Assembly (NCBI RefSeq): GCF_000283155.1
Contig: NW_004454240.1
Location: 567,256-631,255, forward strand
Origin: Ceratotherium simum simum
Taxonomy: Eukaryota > Chordata > Mammalia > Perissodactyla > Rhinocerotidae
DNA: 64,000 nucleotides
Direction of reading: 5' to 3'
Within the stretch, counting starts at the first letter, position 1; each line of letters opens with the position of its first letter. The notes below the pieces were generated by a model. That model was not told the DNA's origin, made no database searches, and saw nothing but the letters and a program-made list of their open reading frames with translations. Below, piece after piece: positions 22,176-35,122 of the stretch. The translations under genes were made by a program, and so were the position numbers.

Positions 22176-23670
22176 TTCCTTTCTTTCCCATTATCATAAT
22201 TATGATTTTTACTTAGAGGCACTTAACAAAGTTTATTCAGTAGTTTCCTTGTTGAGGGATAATTGAGTCACTTCCAGACTCATTGGTATAGCCTTTTCCT
22301 TTCTTTGCATAATTTTCCTAGCATAGATTCCCTGAAGTAGGGTTACTGAGTAAAATGGTATGAGCTTTTAAATTTTCCTGATGCACATTGCCAGATTTTA
22401 TTTTAAAAGGATGATATTTATTCATAGTGTTAGCAGCCAGTAACCATGCATCAATTTGGTACTCTTTCCAGCCTGACATATTGTAATTTCTCCTACCTCC
22501 CCTCAATTTTTGCTACTATAATAGGCAAAAAATGGCCATTCAGTTTTTAAAATTTTGTATATCCTTGCTCATTAAGGCAGAGCAGACATTTTCCCATATG
22601 TTTGCCTCCTAATAGTATTTCTTCTCGGCTGTTTGTGCCTTTGCTCATTTTTCTCTTGTGCAAGCATATTCTTATTATGACTGCAAGGACACACGCTGAT
22701 GGCTCTCAGTCCTGCTCTGATGTGTCCTGCAGAGAAAGAGTGGATAAGGGTTGGCATTGCTGTCCATCCCTTTTGGAAATTTGGGAGCTTCTTCTCTCCT
22801 GCTCTGCTGCCTGCCCCGTCTCTTTCCTAGACTCTTTTTCCTGCAGCCCTTCCCTTAAATTTGGTGTAACTCAGGATTATGCCCTGGGTCTTTAAAAAAT
22901 ATTCTTATTGTAAAATATAATATATGTACAGAAAAGTGCTTAAAACAAATGTACAGTTTGTACACTTGTAAAAATAGTTACAAGTGAACACCAGTGTGAC
23001 CATCACCCAGCTCCAAAAATAGAACTTTGCCAGCACCCCAGAAGCCTCTCTGGTGTCTTCACCAATTACAATTTACCCTTCTTCTTATAAGGAGCCACAC
23101 TCTTAACTTTTATTATAACAATTTCCCTGCTTTTCTTTATAGTTTTGTCATCTATCTATGCATCCCTAAACAAGAATTTAGTTTTGCTTGTTTTTGCATT
23201 TATATAAATGGAAGCATACAGTATGTGTTCCTTTGTGTCTTGCTTCTGTTGCTCAACTTTATGTTTGTATGCTCCATACATGTTGTTGCATGTGGCTGTA
23301 GTTTAATTGTCATTGCTGTGTAGTATTCCACAGGTTATTCATTCTCCTCACGATGGACTGTTGGGTTGTTTCTAGTTTGGACTGTTATGTGCGACGCTGT
23401 TATGAATCTTCTATGTATCTTTTGGGAAGGATATGTACACATTTCTCTAGGATATATAGCTAGGAGTGGAATTGCTGGGTCCTGGGGGGGAGGGTGTATC
23501 TTCAATTTTAATAGATAAAGACAAACTGTTTTCCAAAGTGGTTGAATCAATTTAGATCCCCACCAGCAGTGTATCAGAGTTTCTGTTCTTCCACATATTC
23601 CACAACATTAGTTATTGTCAGACTTAAAAATATTTTGCCAGTCTGGTAGATGTGAAATGCTATCTCATTG

Positions 23671-23700
23671 TGTGTGTGTGTGTGTATGTGTGTGTGTGTT
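23671..23700. repeat. (GT)n microsatellite
   Basis: TGTGTGTG tract with one TATG interruption, within L1 debris. Confidence 0.95.
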
Positions 23701-24188
23701 TTATAGCTTTATTGAGGTGTAACTGATGTACAACAAACTTCACATATTTAAAGTGACAGTTTGATGAGTAAACATCTGTGAAACCAGAACTACTATCCAG
23801 ATAATGAACATACCCATCCCCTCCAAAAGTTTCCCCTTGCCCCTTTGTAATCCATCCTCCCTCATTCCTCATTTCTCTGATGATACATGACATTAAGCAC
23901 CTTTTCATGCTTATTGGATATTTGGATTTATTCTTTTATCATGAGCCCATACAAGGTTCTTGTTCATTTTTCTATTGAGTTTTTTGTCTTTTTATGACTA
24001 ATTTGTAGGAGTCCTTTGTGTATTCTGAATACTAGCCCTTTGTTGGTTATATGTGTTACAAATATCTTTTCCTTTTCTGTGGCTTGCTTTCTCGATCTTT
24101 AAATGCTGTCTTAATTTCAAAGTAGTTGAATTTTATCACTTTTCCTTTATGGTTAGTGGTTTTGTGTCTCATTTAAGAAATCCTTCTC

Positions 24189-24707
24189 GGGGCTGGCCTA
24201 GTGGTGTAGTGGTTAATTTTGTGTGCTCTGCTTCAGTGGCGTGGGGTTTGTGGGTTAGGATCCCGGGTGCAGACCTACGCACCGCTCATCAAGCCATGCT
24301 GTGGTGGCATCCCATATAAAGTAGAGGAAGATGGGCACAGATGTTAGCTCAGGGCTAATCTTCCTTAGCAAAAAGAGGAAGATTGGAGGGGCTGGCCCAG
24401 TGGCGCAAGCGGTTAAGTGTGCGTGCTCTGTTTCGGCGGCCCGGGGTTCACAGGTTTGGATCCTGGGCGTGCACCGACACACCACTTGTTAAGCCATGCT
24501 GTGGTGGCGTCCCATATAAAGTAGAGGAAGATGGACATGGATGTTAGTTCAGGGCCACTCTTCCTCAAGAAAAAAGGGGAGGATTGGCATCGGATGTTAG
24601 CTCAGGGCTAGTCTTCCTCACAAAAAAAAAAAAAGAGGAAGATTGGCAACGGATGTTAGCTCAGGGCCAATCTTCCTCACCAAAAGAAAAAAAAAGAAAG
24701 AAAAAAG
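24189..24707 (+). mobile_element. ERE-family SINE containing a second ERE
   Basis: Outer copy starts GGGGCTGGCCTAGTGGTGTA. Target-site duplication AAGAAATCCTTCTC at 24175-24188 and 24708-24721 brackets both SINEs. Confidence 0.92.
24387..24630 (+). mobile_element. Nested ERE-family SINE
   Basis: Inner copy GGGGCTGGCCCAGTGGCGCA to its A tail. Duplication AAAAGAGGAAGATTGG at 24371-24386 and 24631-24646, derived from the outer SINE's own 3' module. Confidence 0.92.
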
Positions 24708-25004
24708 AAGAAATCCTTCTCTACTCTGAGGTTGTGAAGATATTCTCCTACATTATCTTCCAAAAGCTTTATATTTTTGCTCTTCATATTTAGGTTTTTA
24801 TCTATCTGGAACTGACTTCTTAGTATGGCATGAGGCTCATTTTTTATGAAGTGAAATAAATGAAATAGAATGATAGGCTTCTCAATGTTTATTGAGCCCC
24901 TACAGCAACAAATAAAATTAGGAATAAAGGGATACAAGAGAAATTTACGTGGTAGAATCTGCAAAGCTTATTGGATGTAGGAGAGAAGAAGAGACATCTA
25001 GGAA

Positions 25005-25600
25005 GTTGCCAAGGCCTCTGGCTTGTGCAGATGAGTGGGTGGTGGTATGATTCACCGAGGTAGGAAACACAGGGAGAGGAGCAGTAGGTGTGGATGAGAC
25101 CACCCAGGGAAAGCTTGTAATGGAGAAGAGGGAGAAGGCCTGGGACAAAGGCCTGAGGACTCTAATGCTCACCGGAAGAGTGGAAGATGAAGCAAAGGAA
25201 ATTGTGAAGGAGCGGTCAGATACGTGAGTGGGGAAACCAGGAGAGTGTAATGTAAGGAGGGCAAAAGAAGAAGTCTTTTGAGAAGGAAGCAGTGGTCAAC
25301 AGTACCAAGTGCTTCAAAGGTGTAAGATAGGATAAAGACTGAAAGCATCGCTGGATTTTTTGACATGGAGGTCCTTAGTGGTCCTCAGGACAGTGGACCT
25401 GGTGGAGGGGTGGGGACAGAAGTCAGATCAGAGAGAGTTGTGAGTGATCAGCACGTGAAGAACAGAGCTGGTTAGTGCTGACAATTCTTTCATGATGTTA
25501 GTTTTAAAGAAAGGAGATGAGGCACAGGGTGGTAGCTGGAAAGTGATGTGACGTCCAGGAAGAGTTATTTTTAGGATGGAGATATGTGGATATGTTTCTG
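25005..25600 (-). mobile_element. L2 fragment (antisense)
   Basis: The reverse complement carries the L2 RT region (GCACTTGGTACTGTTGACCA) and TCCTGGTTTCCCCACTCACG. Confidence 0.75.
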
Positions 25601-25654
25601 TCCCAACTAGAAGGAGTTAGGAGAGAGGAATCCCGGGACACTGTATGAACCTCC

Positions 25655-26910
25655 ACGTTGCCTTGTTATTTACAGAGAGTGACCCCTCCCCCAAGAAGGC
25701 CACACATCTCAGCTGATGGCTTTGCTTCCTATTTCACTGAGAAATTAGAAGCAGCCAGAAATGAACTTCCCCATGCTCCTACATCTGCACCAGTCCATAT
25801 ACCTGTGTCTGTGCCCAAATACTCTGCCTTCTTTCCTGCTACTATGGAAGAACCGTCCTCACTCTTATAAAAAGCCAACCAACCCTTCCTCCTCTGTTCA
25901 GGGCATTATTCACCCTCACCTTTTCAAGGGCTTCTGCTTCATCAATATTCCTTCACTACTTGACTAATACTGTCTGTATACAAACAAGTGCCCATGTCTC
26001 TCATCCTAAGAATACTCTCTCAACTCTGTTTCCCCCACCAGTTAATGCTCCTATTTCTTTACTCTCTTTCACAGCAAACACCCTCAAAACGTTAGTCTGT
26101 AGTCATTCCCTCCATTCCCTCTCTTCCCATTCTCTATTCAACTAACTCCAGCTGAGGTTCTGTTTTACAACTCTACTGAAACAGCTCTCATCATCCATCC
26201 AACAAATCCAGTGGCCACTTCTCAGTCCCCATATTACTTGATCTCTTAGCAGCACTTGACACAGTTGATCACTCCTTCTTTCTTGTAAAACCTTCCCCTT
26301 TAGCTTTCATGACACCACATTCTCTGTTTTTTTTCCTTCTGCTCTATCTCAATATTCTTTGCTGACCCTCTTCTTCTACCCAGCTTCCAAGTGTTGGAGG
26401 GCTCCACAGCTCTCTCTTGAGTCTCTTCTCTATCCACATTCTCTCCCTAGGTGAGCTCATTCGGTACCATGGTGTCAAATATGCTTATGGCTCCCAAACT
26501 TATGTCTCTAGCTGTGACTTCTTTCCTAAGCTCCAGGTTCGTATAACCTGCTGTCTACTTGATATTTCCATTTGTATAACTAATAGGAATCTCAAACTTA
26601 ATGTGTTCAAAACACAACTTTATTTCCCTCAGCACAAATGTCATCTCCTGACAAATGCCTCCCTTGATCACCTTATCCAAAATAGTTCTCCCCTATTACT
26701 TTCTAACATAATATCCTGTTGTATTTCCTTAATAATCTAAAATTATCTTGCTTGTTTTTTCACTAATGTATTGTCTGTTCCCTTACACTAGAATGTAAGC
26801 TCCTTAAAGACAGGAACCTTGACTGTTTTGCCTACCATTATAGTCCCAGCTCCTAGCACAGTGCCTATCGTATAGTAGGTGCTCAATTAATATTTGTTGA
26901 ATGAATGTTT
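25655..26910 (+). mobile_element. Long L2 fragment
   Basis: Runs from L2-like TATTTCACTGAGAAATTAGA through GCAGCACTTGACACAGTTGA and CCTAGGTGAGCTCATTCGGT to the 3' end TTAATATTTGTTGAATGAAT. Confidence 0.85.
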
Positions 26911-26929
26911 ACTGAAAGGGAGAAGTTGG

Positions 26930-28250
26930 AGATACAGGATAAAGAGGGGATAAGGAAGTGTGCACATAGTTCAAAGGTGGGATTGTGGATTTGTTGTTAG
27001 GAAGGTAAGGGACTTCCTGTCTGATGGCTTCTACTTCCTCTGGGAAGCAGGAGGCAAAGTCATCTGCTGGAGAGGTAGTGAGGAGGAGGGACTAGTGGAG
27101 GGTTTTGAGTCTGAGGCAAGTGGAGGTTTGAAGTTGTGACGAACAGGAAAGAGAGCTGATTGTGGAACCAGAGAAGGATTTTTCTGAGTAGAGCTGAAGG
27201 CCCCTTTTCAGTAGGAGCACACCAGTTTGCATGACTGAGTGTGGTCTTCTCCAGCAGCCTGGGTGTGGGAACAAGGAATGTGGACAGTTGGATTGATCCA
27301 GGTGGGGTTGTGCCTGGGGGGTGGGAAGAAGGACAATGGAACAAAAGTAGTTGAGGATGTTTGTAAGAGAGTGGTCGAAATGCTGGACCTGAACTAATTG
27401 GGGAAGAAGTTCAAATAGAGAGAAGGGCTGAGAGATAAGGAAAAGGGGACCCGAGCTCCATGACAGCAGGGATTATGTTTGTCATATTCAAAGCCGTATC
27501 CCCAGTACTTAATGCAGTGCCTGGTATGTGGTAGATGCCTGCTAAATATTGAGTGAATGAATGGGTTAAGTTATTGGAGGTCTCAATGAAGTTGAGCAGT
27601 GTAATGGAGTAATTGAATGAGAAAGAGGGAAAGGTATGAGGTTGTGGGAGGTTGAAGTTAAGATTTCAGTGATATAGCAATTCTGGAGAATAAAAAGGTC
27701 CATTTGTGACTGTGAGAGTGGGTGATGGAGCAGAAATGGAGGTCATAAGAGGTGAGTAGGACAAAGAAATGAGAAGCCAGGGATTTGCAATGGGTCTTCC
27801 ACATGAGTGTTTAAGTGACCCTAGATTTTGGCAAAGTCTGGGGGGTGGAAAGAAAGACTGAATGAAGGAGAGTGACAGAAGTTCAGTGATCATGGTCTGG
27901 AAGGCGTAGTGGGAAGTAAGGAAGGGACTCATGCCACCTCCAGATGCAGAAGTATTTAGGAAGGGAAAGAATCTCTGAGGAGTGGCCTACAGGAGAAGTG
28001 AGGTTCTCAGGAGACAGCCAGGTCCCTGTAAAGGAAGGTGTTGCGGGGTCTTTCTGGTTGGATTGTAGGGTTTTTTTTTTATTAATTTCTATCATTGGAG
28101 TTCTAGTGGGCACAGTTGAAAAGGATGGGAGGGAGGGGAATGGTGGAAGGTTGGATAGCAGAGCAGAACCTTACAGCAGTATGAAGTGAGTACTGAGAGC
28201 AAAGAGATGACCAGAGGAGTTCGTATTTAGGGTGGTGACTCCTAGATAAC
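26930..28250 (-). mobile_element. L2-derived block (antisense)
   Basis: The reverse complement includes CAGATGACTTTGCCTCCTGC and AGTAGAAGCCATCAGACAGG (L2). It lies tail-on to the preceding plus-strand L2. 27465-27560 is a separate plus-strand L2 3' end (GAGCTCCATGACAGCAGGG..GTGAATGAATGG). Edges are approximate. Confidence 0.65.
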
Positions 28251-28317
28251 AGGAACAGGAGGCCCATTGGTCCTGGTCCCCAGGGCTGCCGAGTGAACTA
28301 GTTTCAGCAGTGGCCCC

Positions 28318-28832
28318 TGATGGTGCTCAGGGCAAGCTGCCCCAGGAAGCACCACTCTGGTATGCAGATTATTTCGAGCTGAAGACAATAAGGATATTTG
28401 ACCTCCCCCACTAACTGCCTAGAGAATCTGGCATGGTGGCTCATTCCTGGAACAGATCTTCTATCATGATGGCTATAAAGATAATGTAAAATAGATGTTG
28501 CAATGGGAGGGGCACCAAGCCCCTTTTATCAAAAAAACTCTATCTCTCCCTGACCAAATTATCAATAGATGACCCTGAAAAGAATTGTCCTTCTGCCCTC
28601 TGAAGTCCCAGGCCACTACCCACCCCCAACACGTTCCTTCGCCTTTAGCTGCAATACTTAAGCAAGCAGCTTAGAAAGAGGGACGAGTTGCTCATTTCTG
28701 AGCTTCTCCCATGTATACATGTTATTAAACTTGGTATTATTTTCTCCTGCTAACCTGTCTTGTTGATTGTTTGGCCAGCCAGAAGAACCTTAAGGGAAAG
28801 GGCAGAGGGAGATTCTCCCTCTTCCCCCGACA
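28318..28832 (-). mobile_element. ERV LTR, same family
   Basis: 5' end at 28832 (TGTCGGGGGAAGAGGGAG) is nearly identical to the copy at 1-110. The middle matches 12430-12650 (GCCTAGAGAAT, AACATCTATTTT..CATTAT, CAGTTAGTGGGAGGTCAAAT). The lower edge is approximate. No viral ORF seen. Confidence 0.75.
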
Positions 28833-28839
28833 CCCCGCT

Positions 28840-28950
28840 GGATGTAAACTCCACAAGGATGGGCATGGTGTCTGTGTGGGTCACTACTGTACCCTCAGTA
28901 CCTAGCACTCAGCCAGGAATGTCGAAAGTGCTCATTTTTGCTGAGTAGAT
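28840..28950 (+). mobile_element. L2 3'-end fragment
   Basis: GATGTAAACTCCACAAGGAT ... CCTCAGTACCTAGCACTCAG, the L2 tail. Confidence 0.65.
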
Positions 28951-30164
28951 GAGTAAAAGAAGTGGATGGAGGAGCACACAATGCCTGGCCCATTGTAGGT
29001 GCTTGATGGATGCCTAGTCCATTTTATTCCTGATATTGCATGATGGATTGACTTATCCATTTGCTTATGTGACATGCCCTTGGAGAGGGTTCGTTAATGG
29101 GCGTTAATGAGGCATGTGAAACACCAAAGTCCAACTGAGGCTACTAGCATGTGTCCCATGGTGGTGACTACAATTTAAGAAAGCTATGAACCTAATCAAA
29201 TGAACTGTAATGTGTCTGAGGTAAGGAGTAGGAATCAGAAAATAAGAATTCGTAAGTGTTGAACCTGTACTGCTCCTGGGAGAGAGACACCTGTGATGGA
29301 CACAGAACTTCAAGGGTGGACTTGTTGCCCCAGCTGCTGGGAGTGCTATCAGCAAAGAACCTTCTTTAGCTGTCAGCTCCTTTGGGGATCACTTCAGCTG
29401 GAGAGAGTTGCCTCACCCAAGGTCAGGCCCTTGGTTGGTGGCCCATAGCTAGTGACTGACTGAAGCAGAACTATGAAGGCCTGCCTTTGGCCAGGTGCAG
29501 GACAACACTGACGGGTCATTTTAACACCAGAGCTCGCCATTGAGTCCGGTGAGGCTTTGTGGTGCCTGTACTGCTGCCTTTCTCTCCTTCTGCCTAAGCC
29601 TGTTTCCTTCCCTTCTTTCCCACAGATGTCCATCCTGAGGGCATTCCCTAGTCAACATCCTGCACACCAAGCTCCATCCCCGAGTCTGCTTCTCGGGGAA
29701 CTCAACCTGCAACAACACCTTAGGGGTCACAGGCTCAAATGCCTTCAGGGGCCTGGCAGGTAATATGAGTGAATGAAGCTGGTTGAGTTTAATATAACAG
29801 GGAGTGGTGGGGAACTAGGTAAATTGGAGAGATTGTGTCCCATCTAAATTTTAAAAAATTGAAAAACACCATTGTGTACTCCGGACAATGTGTGTGAGTT
29901 CAATTCAGCCTGCAGGCCTCCTGTGTATGACCTGTGCTTTAAACGTATGCTCTCTCTTTGGTTAATTAATATATAGACCCTCCCTTTGACATGTCTTTCG
30001 TGAGTTTGGTCAGAGTAGGTCAGTCCCTAAAAGCTTTCCCAGCTCGTAGTGTGGAAGCTCTGACCCTGCCAGGGTGAACACTAGACCCTGAACTGCAGGG
30101 TCCCACTGAGGTACTGCTTGCCATGAGGCCCACCTAGAGCCAGCCTCCTTCTCTGACTTTTATC

Positions 30165-30438
30165 TTCTTTTTTTCCTTCTTTTATTTTTTTTTTTTTGCA
30201 GGGAAAGATTTGCCCTGAGCTGACATCTGTTGCCAATCTTCCTCTTTTTTTTTCCTCCCCAAAGCCCTGGGGCATGGTTGTATATCCTAATTGTAAGTCG
30301 TTCTAGTTCTTCTATGTGAGCCGCCACCACAGCATGGCAACTGACAGACGGGGGGTGTGGTTCTGCGACTGGGATAGGAACCTGGGCCACCAAAGTGGTG
30401 AGCACTGAACTTTAACCACTAGGCCATCAGGGCTGGCT
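30165..30438 (-). mobile_element. Older ERE-like SINE
   Basis: Reverse complement. 5' end at 30438 reads AGCCAGCCCTGATGGCCTAG. Duplication CTCTGACTTTTATC / CTCTGACCTTTAGC at 30151-30164 and 30439-30452, with 2 mismatches. Confidence 0.88.
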
Positions 30439-32959
30439 CTCTGACCTTTAGCTTAAATCTTAACACCTGCTATTGTCTGTGAGTAGCTCTGGCCCCTCTC
30501 CCTTCCCTTGTAAGCTTTCTAGGTTGTTTCCAGCTCTGTTGTGTCCTTTTGGAAGAGCCGCCTAGTGGTGTCAGGGGACATGAGCCAGCATGGGACCTGG
30601 GGAGACAAGATGCTGGCTGCAAGGGCCTCAGCCTTAGAGGCCTGGGCCAGTTGGGAACAGAGAACCAAGCTCCTTTTGGATGGGAGTTGACCTTTGAATA
30701 TAGCTGTCACTACCTGCATGGTGGGACCATACCCTTTTTGAGGGATGGAAGTGATCTGGGCCACATCTGGTCTGCATGTTTTGCTCCCAACCCAGACACT
30801 CAGGTCTGCCCTGCTGGGTGGCTTCATTGAGCCAGAGAACAAAGAGGGAGTGTGTGCCCTGAGCACAGTTGCTATGGCAACCTCCTCCCATCCCTGGGGA
30901 CTGCTGCCCACTTCACCAGAGCCTCATCTTATCTGCGGCCCTTGCTGCCTCCATGAGCAGTTGAACTTGAATCCCTGAGATGAAGTCCTCGAACATGGAT
31001 TACCTTCCTGTATACCTTAGATTCAGGGCTCAGTGGGCCAGGTTTCTGCAAGACACTGTGTCCCGCATGTCTGTTTTGGGCTCCCAGGGGTTTGTGAGAA
31101 TGAAATCCCATGTGTGTGGGCCCCACACTTGTGTGGTCGGTAAAACATGCTCATGAACTGGGCTTAGTGTCTGAATAAAGGCATCATTGCTACAATGAAA
31201 ACCAGAGGGTGAAACAGAAAACGATTTTAACAGAAAAAGTTTATTTTTAAGAAGACACAAACAGCTATAGCTCTATAAAGAATACAGTTCAATTGCTGGT
31301 AGCAAGCCAGTAAGGAATGTTTGTTTTTAAAAAAAGAAAGACAAGAAAAACCCTTTGTAATATCACCCCACAGAGGGCTCCCTTCCATTTTGTGTTGGAA
31401 TTCTAAGAAGACTGGGATTACGATCTCTTCTAGTTTCTGCTGCTTCTTGAAATTTTTATCGAGGGACAGATTCTTATCACTGGGGGGAATTGCCTTATCT
31501 CTACCTTCTAGTTTAGGACACTGGTCTGTAAATTCCTGTCTCCCTTATTTTTCTTAAGTGCATTGTTGGCACTCAGTAAGCATTGAACCATAAGTGCTAA
31601 CTGAACAAGAGTCCATTCCCTGACTATGCCTAGTAGGACTAGCCAATCTTCTGTCCTCATTTTGCTTTTGGCAAGTGTAGTACTTTTGCTGCCTTAGAGT
31701 CCGAGGCGCAAGCCTGGTTCCCTTCCTAAGTCTGGAAATCCTAAACAAAAGGCAGAAAGAAACTGTTTCAGGAATGCTTTCAGATAGGGAAATCCTAAAA
31801 GTTACTTGTGTCTCTGACTTTTTAAAATTTAGATTTCAGTAAGTGGGTAGATCCCTGGGCTCAAATGACAGACAGCAAGCTAAAGGTCCTAAGAAGCAAT
31901 TTGCTTAGATAGGAAAAACTGCAGCCTGAGAGATGTGTCTGAGTGACTGAGTCCATATCGAATTCAAGTCCTAGCCTTCTGTATGTTGGCCTGTCCAGAA
32001 TTGCCACAGAGGAGTTTCTTCAAATGGCTTCCTGGGAGAAGCCAGCACAAACCAGTGGAAAGAAGGTCTCAAAAGGCAAGAGAAGGGAAATTCCTCAGGA
32101 GCCGCCACCATCCCCTTCTCCTTGACCAGCCCCATCAGACCTGGACCTGGACCAGCGAACTGATGAGAGCACTGGATAGGGTGTGTGTGATCTATTAGTG
32201 AATGGGGCCTTCACAGTCCAGGTGGAGAAACCATGCTCACACACACAGGCCCATACCTTCTCATTCACTCGTATCCCCCAATGTTTATATGAGCAAATGT
32301 GAAAATGTGAATCTGAGCTTTAACCCCCCAAGTAGCATGAGAGGTAGAGATGGGAGTGAGATGGAGAGAGAAGTGAAAAAGCTTTAAGGAATCCTTTTAG
32401 AGGTTCAGAGGTGAGGAGGCGGTGGTGTGCTGAAAGCCTGCTGGTTGTGGTACTGCATGGGGCATCCCAAGGAGTCCATCCTGGGGGCTGGGGGCCCAGG
32501 AGGCAGGGGGTTTAGGCAAGGAAGAACTGTGGGCACAGAATACCTTCTATACCTCATTGGTTTTCTTGCTGGGGCTGAGTCTAGAATAGGTCCTAATCGC
32601 ACTAGAAATTGAACACATGGACATTCTGGGTTTTAAAACCAGCCATTGGAACCAAGAGAGCTGGTGACTTCCCTAGGAAATTGTAGACTGGAATGGAATC
32701 TCATGGCATGGGCCACCAGACTTTCCAGAGACAGCCCTAAACTCGTGATGGCAGTAGGGGGCAGGCCAGGGCAGATAACCCAGGCCAGGGGTCCCCAACC
32801 ACAGTTTCGGGGAGTAATCATGGGACAAAAGAAATAAGAAAACTCAGAAATCCCTTCTTCCCTGTCAGCTTACCCCAAACTCGAGGAAGCAGAGGCACAT
32901 TGGATAATGAGGACAGGAGGTCTGGATAGAAGAATGATGGTTTCTATATCGAGGTAGTC

Positions 32960-32984
32960 AGTGAGAGAGAGAGAGAGAGAGAGG
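32960..32984. repeat. (GA)n microsatellite
   Basis: About 12 GA units. Confidence 0.95.
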
Positions 32985-33186
32985 CAGAAAGAATGAATGA
33001 GAGTCTATGAAGGGCACCCTATCGAAGAGTAATGGTTGACTTATGCAGCCCCTTCTCCACCCACCTCTGTGCAGACTGGTCTGATAGTGTAGTAGGTGGG
33101 AGGGCAGTGAGCCACATCATCCAGTACACAACCCAATTATTACATGGGCCGGTCACAGAAATGCCTGTCCCAGAAGGTAGTCTGGA

Positions 33187-33391
33187 CCAAGGGTCAGCAA
33201 ACTATGACAAGCGGGCCAAATCCAGCCTGCAGCTTATATGGCCTAAGAGCTAAGAATGGTATTTACATTTTTAAAGTGTTACAAATAACAACAAAGAAGA
33301 AGAATATGCTACAGAGACTGTATGTGCCCCACAAAGCCTAAAATAGATTCTATCTGGCCTTTTACAGAAAAAGTTTGTCAACTCCTGGTCT
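33187..33391 (+). mobile_element. hAT-Charlie (MER1-like) DNA transposon relic
   Basis: Ends are inverted: GGGTCAGCAAACTATGACAA and, at the right, TTTTACAGAAAAAGTTTGTC..CTCCTGGTC. The middle GCGGGCCAAATCCAGCCTGC is family-typical. Confidence 0.8.
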
Positions 33392-34261
33392 AGATGATGG
33401 GGGAAAATCCTACCAATCTCTGAGCATTCCTGAAAAGGGAAACCAGAGGAGGTCCAGGAAGAACAAGGGAATAATGGAAATAACTGGAAATACCACTCCA
33501 TATGACTAGGACAGCCCTAAAGGGGCACTGCCTCCAACTCCACAGAATAGTGAGGTATGCGTGAACTATGGAAAGAAGCCCAAGAATAGATAGAGTCACA
33601 CTAAGGAGCATTAGGCAAAGAATGTTCTGGAAAAGAGACTGCATGCAGAGCTCAGTACTGATTAAGGAATTCTGTTATTGTTTGTTAAGATGGAAATAGA
33701 GATTGAGCCCAGGGATTGACAAAATATCAAGCAAGGTGAAGTTTCTAGAACACAACTAAGTATCTTATGAGCATCTAACAGTCTGAAAATATTTCATAAA
33801 GTTTAAGAATGGAAGGATAAAGTAGATTCTAGGAAAACCTATATTGGTTTGCCCTACTTTAAATAAACACCAATTACAAAAGTTCACACTAAAAAAAAGT
33901 AGAGACATTAGGGGACATTGACAAGAGGATTCTTCATTTTTCAAAAGAAGTCACCAGAAGATTCCCTTACACAGGAAGCTTCTCTACTAAAAAATGGAAT
34001 TTGATCTATAAAAATTCATTTATCAAATAACTTTTAGGGAAAACATCTGTTGTACAAAGTAGGGTACAAATAATGACTCTGGAGGGAAAGGAATGTTTGT
34101 ACGCTGAAAATTGGATTTGTCTTTGGATTCATGAACTAAAGAACTCTTGAGCATTTTTCCTTAAAGCATATGTATTAGTTAACTGAAATACCTGGGAAAT
34201 TCATGTATCATAAAAGTAGAAGCCAGCTGTAGGTCTTCTATAAATGTAGTGCTTTAAATGA

Positions 34262-34412
34262 AAAAACACTGGGCCCAGAGGCAGGAGACCTGGGATTGAG
34301 GCCAGGCCCTGCCACTGTGTGACCTTGTGTAAGTTATTTGACCTTTTTGGGCCTCAGTTTCCTCATCTGTAAAATAAGAGGTTGGTCCCTTTCAGCTCTA
34401 ACATTCCGTGAC
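34262..34412 (+). repeat. MIR-like SINE
   Basis: AGGCCAGGCCCTGCCACTGT and CCTCAGTTTCCTCATCTGTA. Confidence 0.8.
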
Positions 34413-35073
34413 TACAGATAAATATAGAAATAAGATAAATACAACAATCTAAAAATAAGAAATATTCCCCAAAGTAAGCTTTGGAGTCAGTAGAAAAGAG
34501 TAGCAATGAAATATAATAAAAAGAATAAAATTTTAACTACTAGCCAGAGTAAATATATCTCATTTAAAAATTAATGAAAAGATTTGTAATTTACAATTGA
34601 TCAGGAGAGGTAAGAACATACATATTGATATTTCTTCACCATCATACATATGGAGGAGGAAATGAGTTTGGGGTGACTTGTACAATGAGCACGATGCTGC
34701 ATTTGCATGCATAACATTTTATAAAATTGGACATTAAAAAAAACTCAATGTCATGTAGGGAATAAATTTCTGTAAAGCTTGGCATTAAAGAGAGGCTGAG
34801 AGGGGTTAACTGTTTGTTCTAGTTCAGATTTTGTTTGTGGATTTGTTGATATCAAATTTCACTATTTAGGCAAAATCTTAAAATCAAATATACTTCTGCC
34901 AGAGCCCTCTTAGAAAACAGCTACCATGGTGAAGACAGGTATTCAAGGGTTGGCAAAACCAAACAAACTAACACCTTTTCCTTTTTCCTATTTGTGAATT
35001 AAAAAAAAATTTTTTTAAACCAAAACAGGCCGGATGTGCTGGCTAGGTCAAAGCAAACGTTTTGCAGGTTGAA

Positions 35074-35122
35074 CAATCTGGTAATTTCTTAACATTGATT
35101 CAATCTGGTAATTTCTTAACAT
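35074..35122. repeat. 27-bp direct tandem duplication
   Basis: CAATCTGGTAATTTCTTAAC (continuing AT) occurs at 35074 and again at 35101, a period of 27 bp. The two copies are identical over 22 bp. Confidence 0.95.

Larger units (their letters stand above)
22890..24910 (-). mobile_element. Antisense old L1 fragments, composite
   Basis: Forward text includes TAGTATTCCACAGGTTATTC, GATGGACTGTTGGGTTGTTT and TAGGAGTGGAATTGCTGGGT, antisense to L1 3' ends. A second L1 piece (TTTATAGCTTTATTGAGGTG, 23700-23880) and the two EREs at 24189-24707 interrupt it. Confidence 0.8.
11951..31200. other. PIN4-NHSL2 intergenic DNA, repeat-dominated
   Basis: LTR, L1, L2, MIR and ERE copies listed separately fill most of it. 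Unexplained stretches (13240-15160, 18365-18990, 19215-20430, 28950-30160, 30453-31200) hold only short ORFs with no family match. 14542-14850 has an ATG-initiated 102-codon ORF that I do not recognise. 29440-29760 resembles degenerate repeat sequence. Confidence 0.6.

Noticed and set aside
29626..29760. Exon-like segment with pyrimidine tract, AG and GTAATA
   Set aside because: Sits in repeat-like sequence, with no partner exons and no protein similarity that I can recognise.
30519..30911. 130-codon minus-strand ORF
   Set aside because: No motif or family resemblance. Overlapped by an equally long ORF on the other strand. Likely chance.
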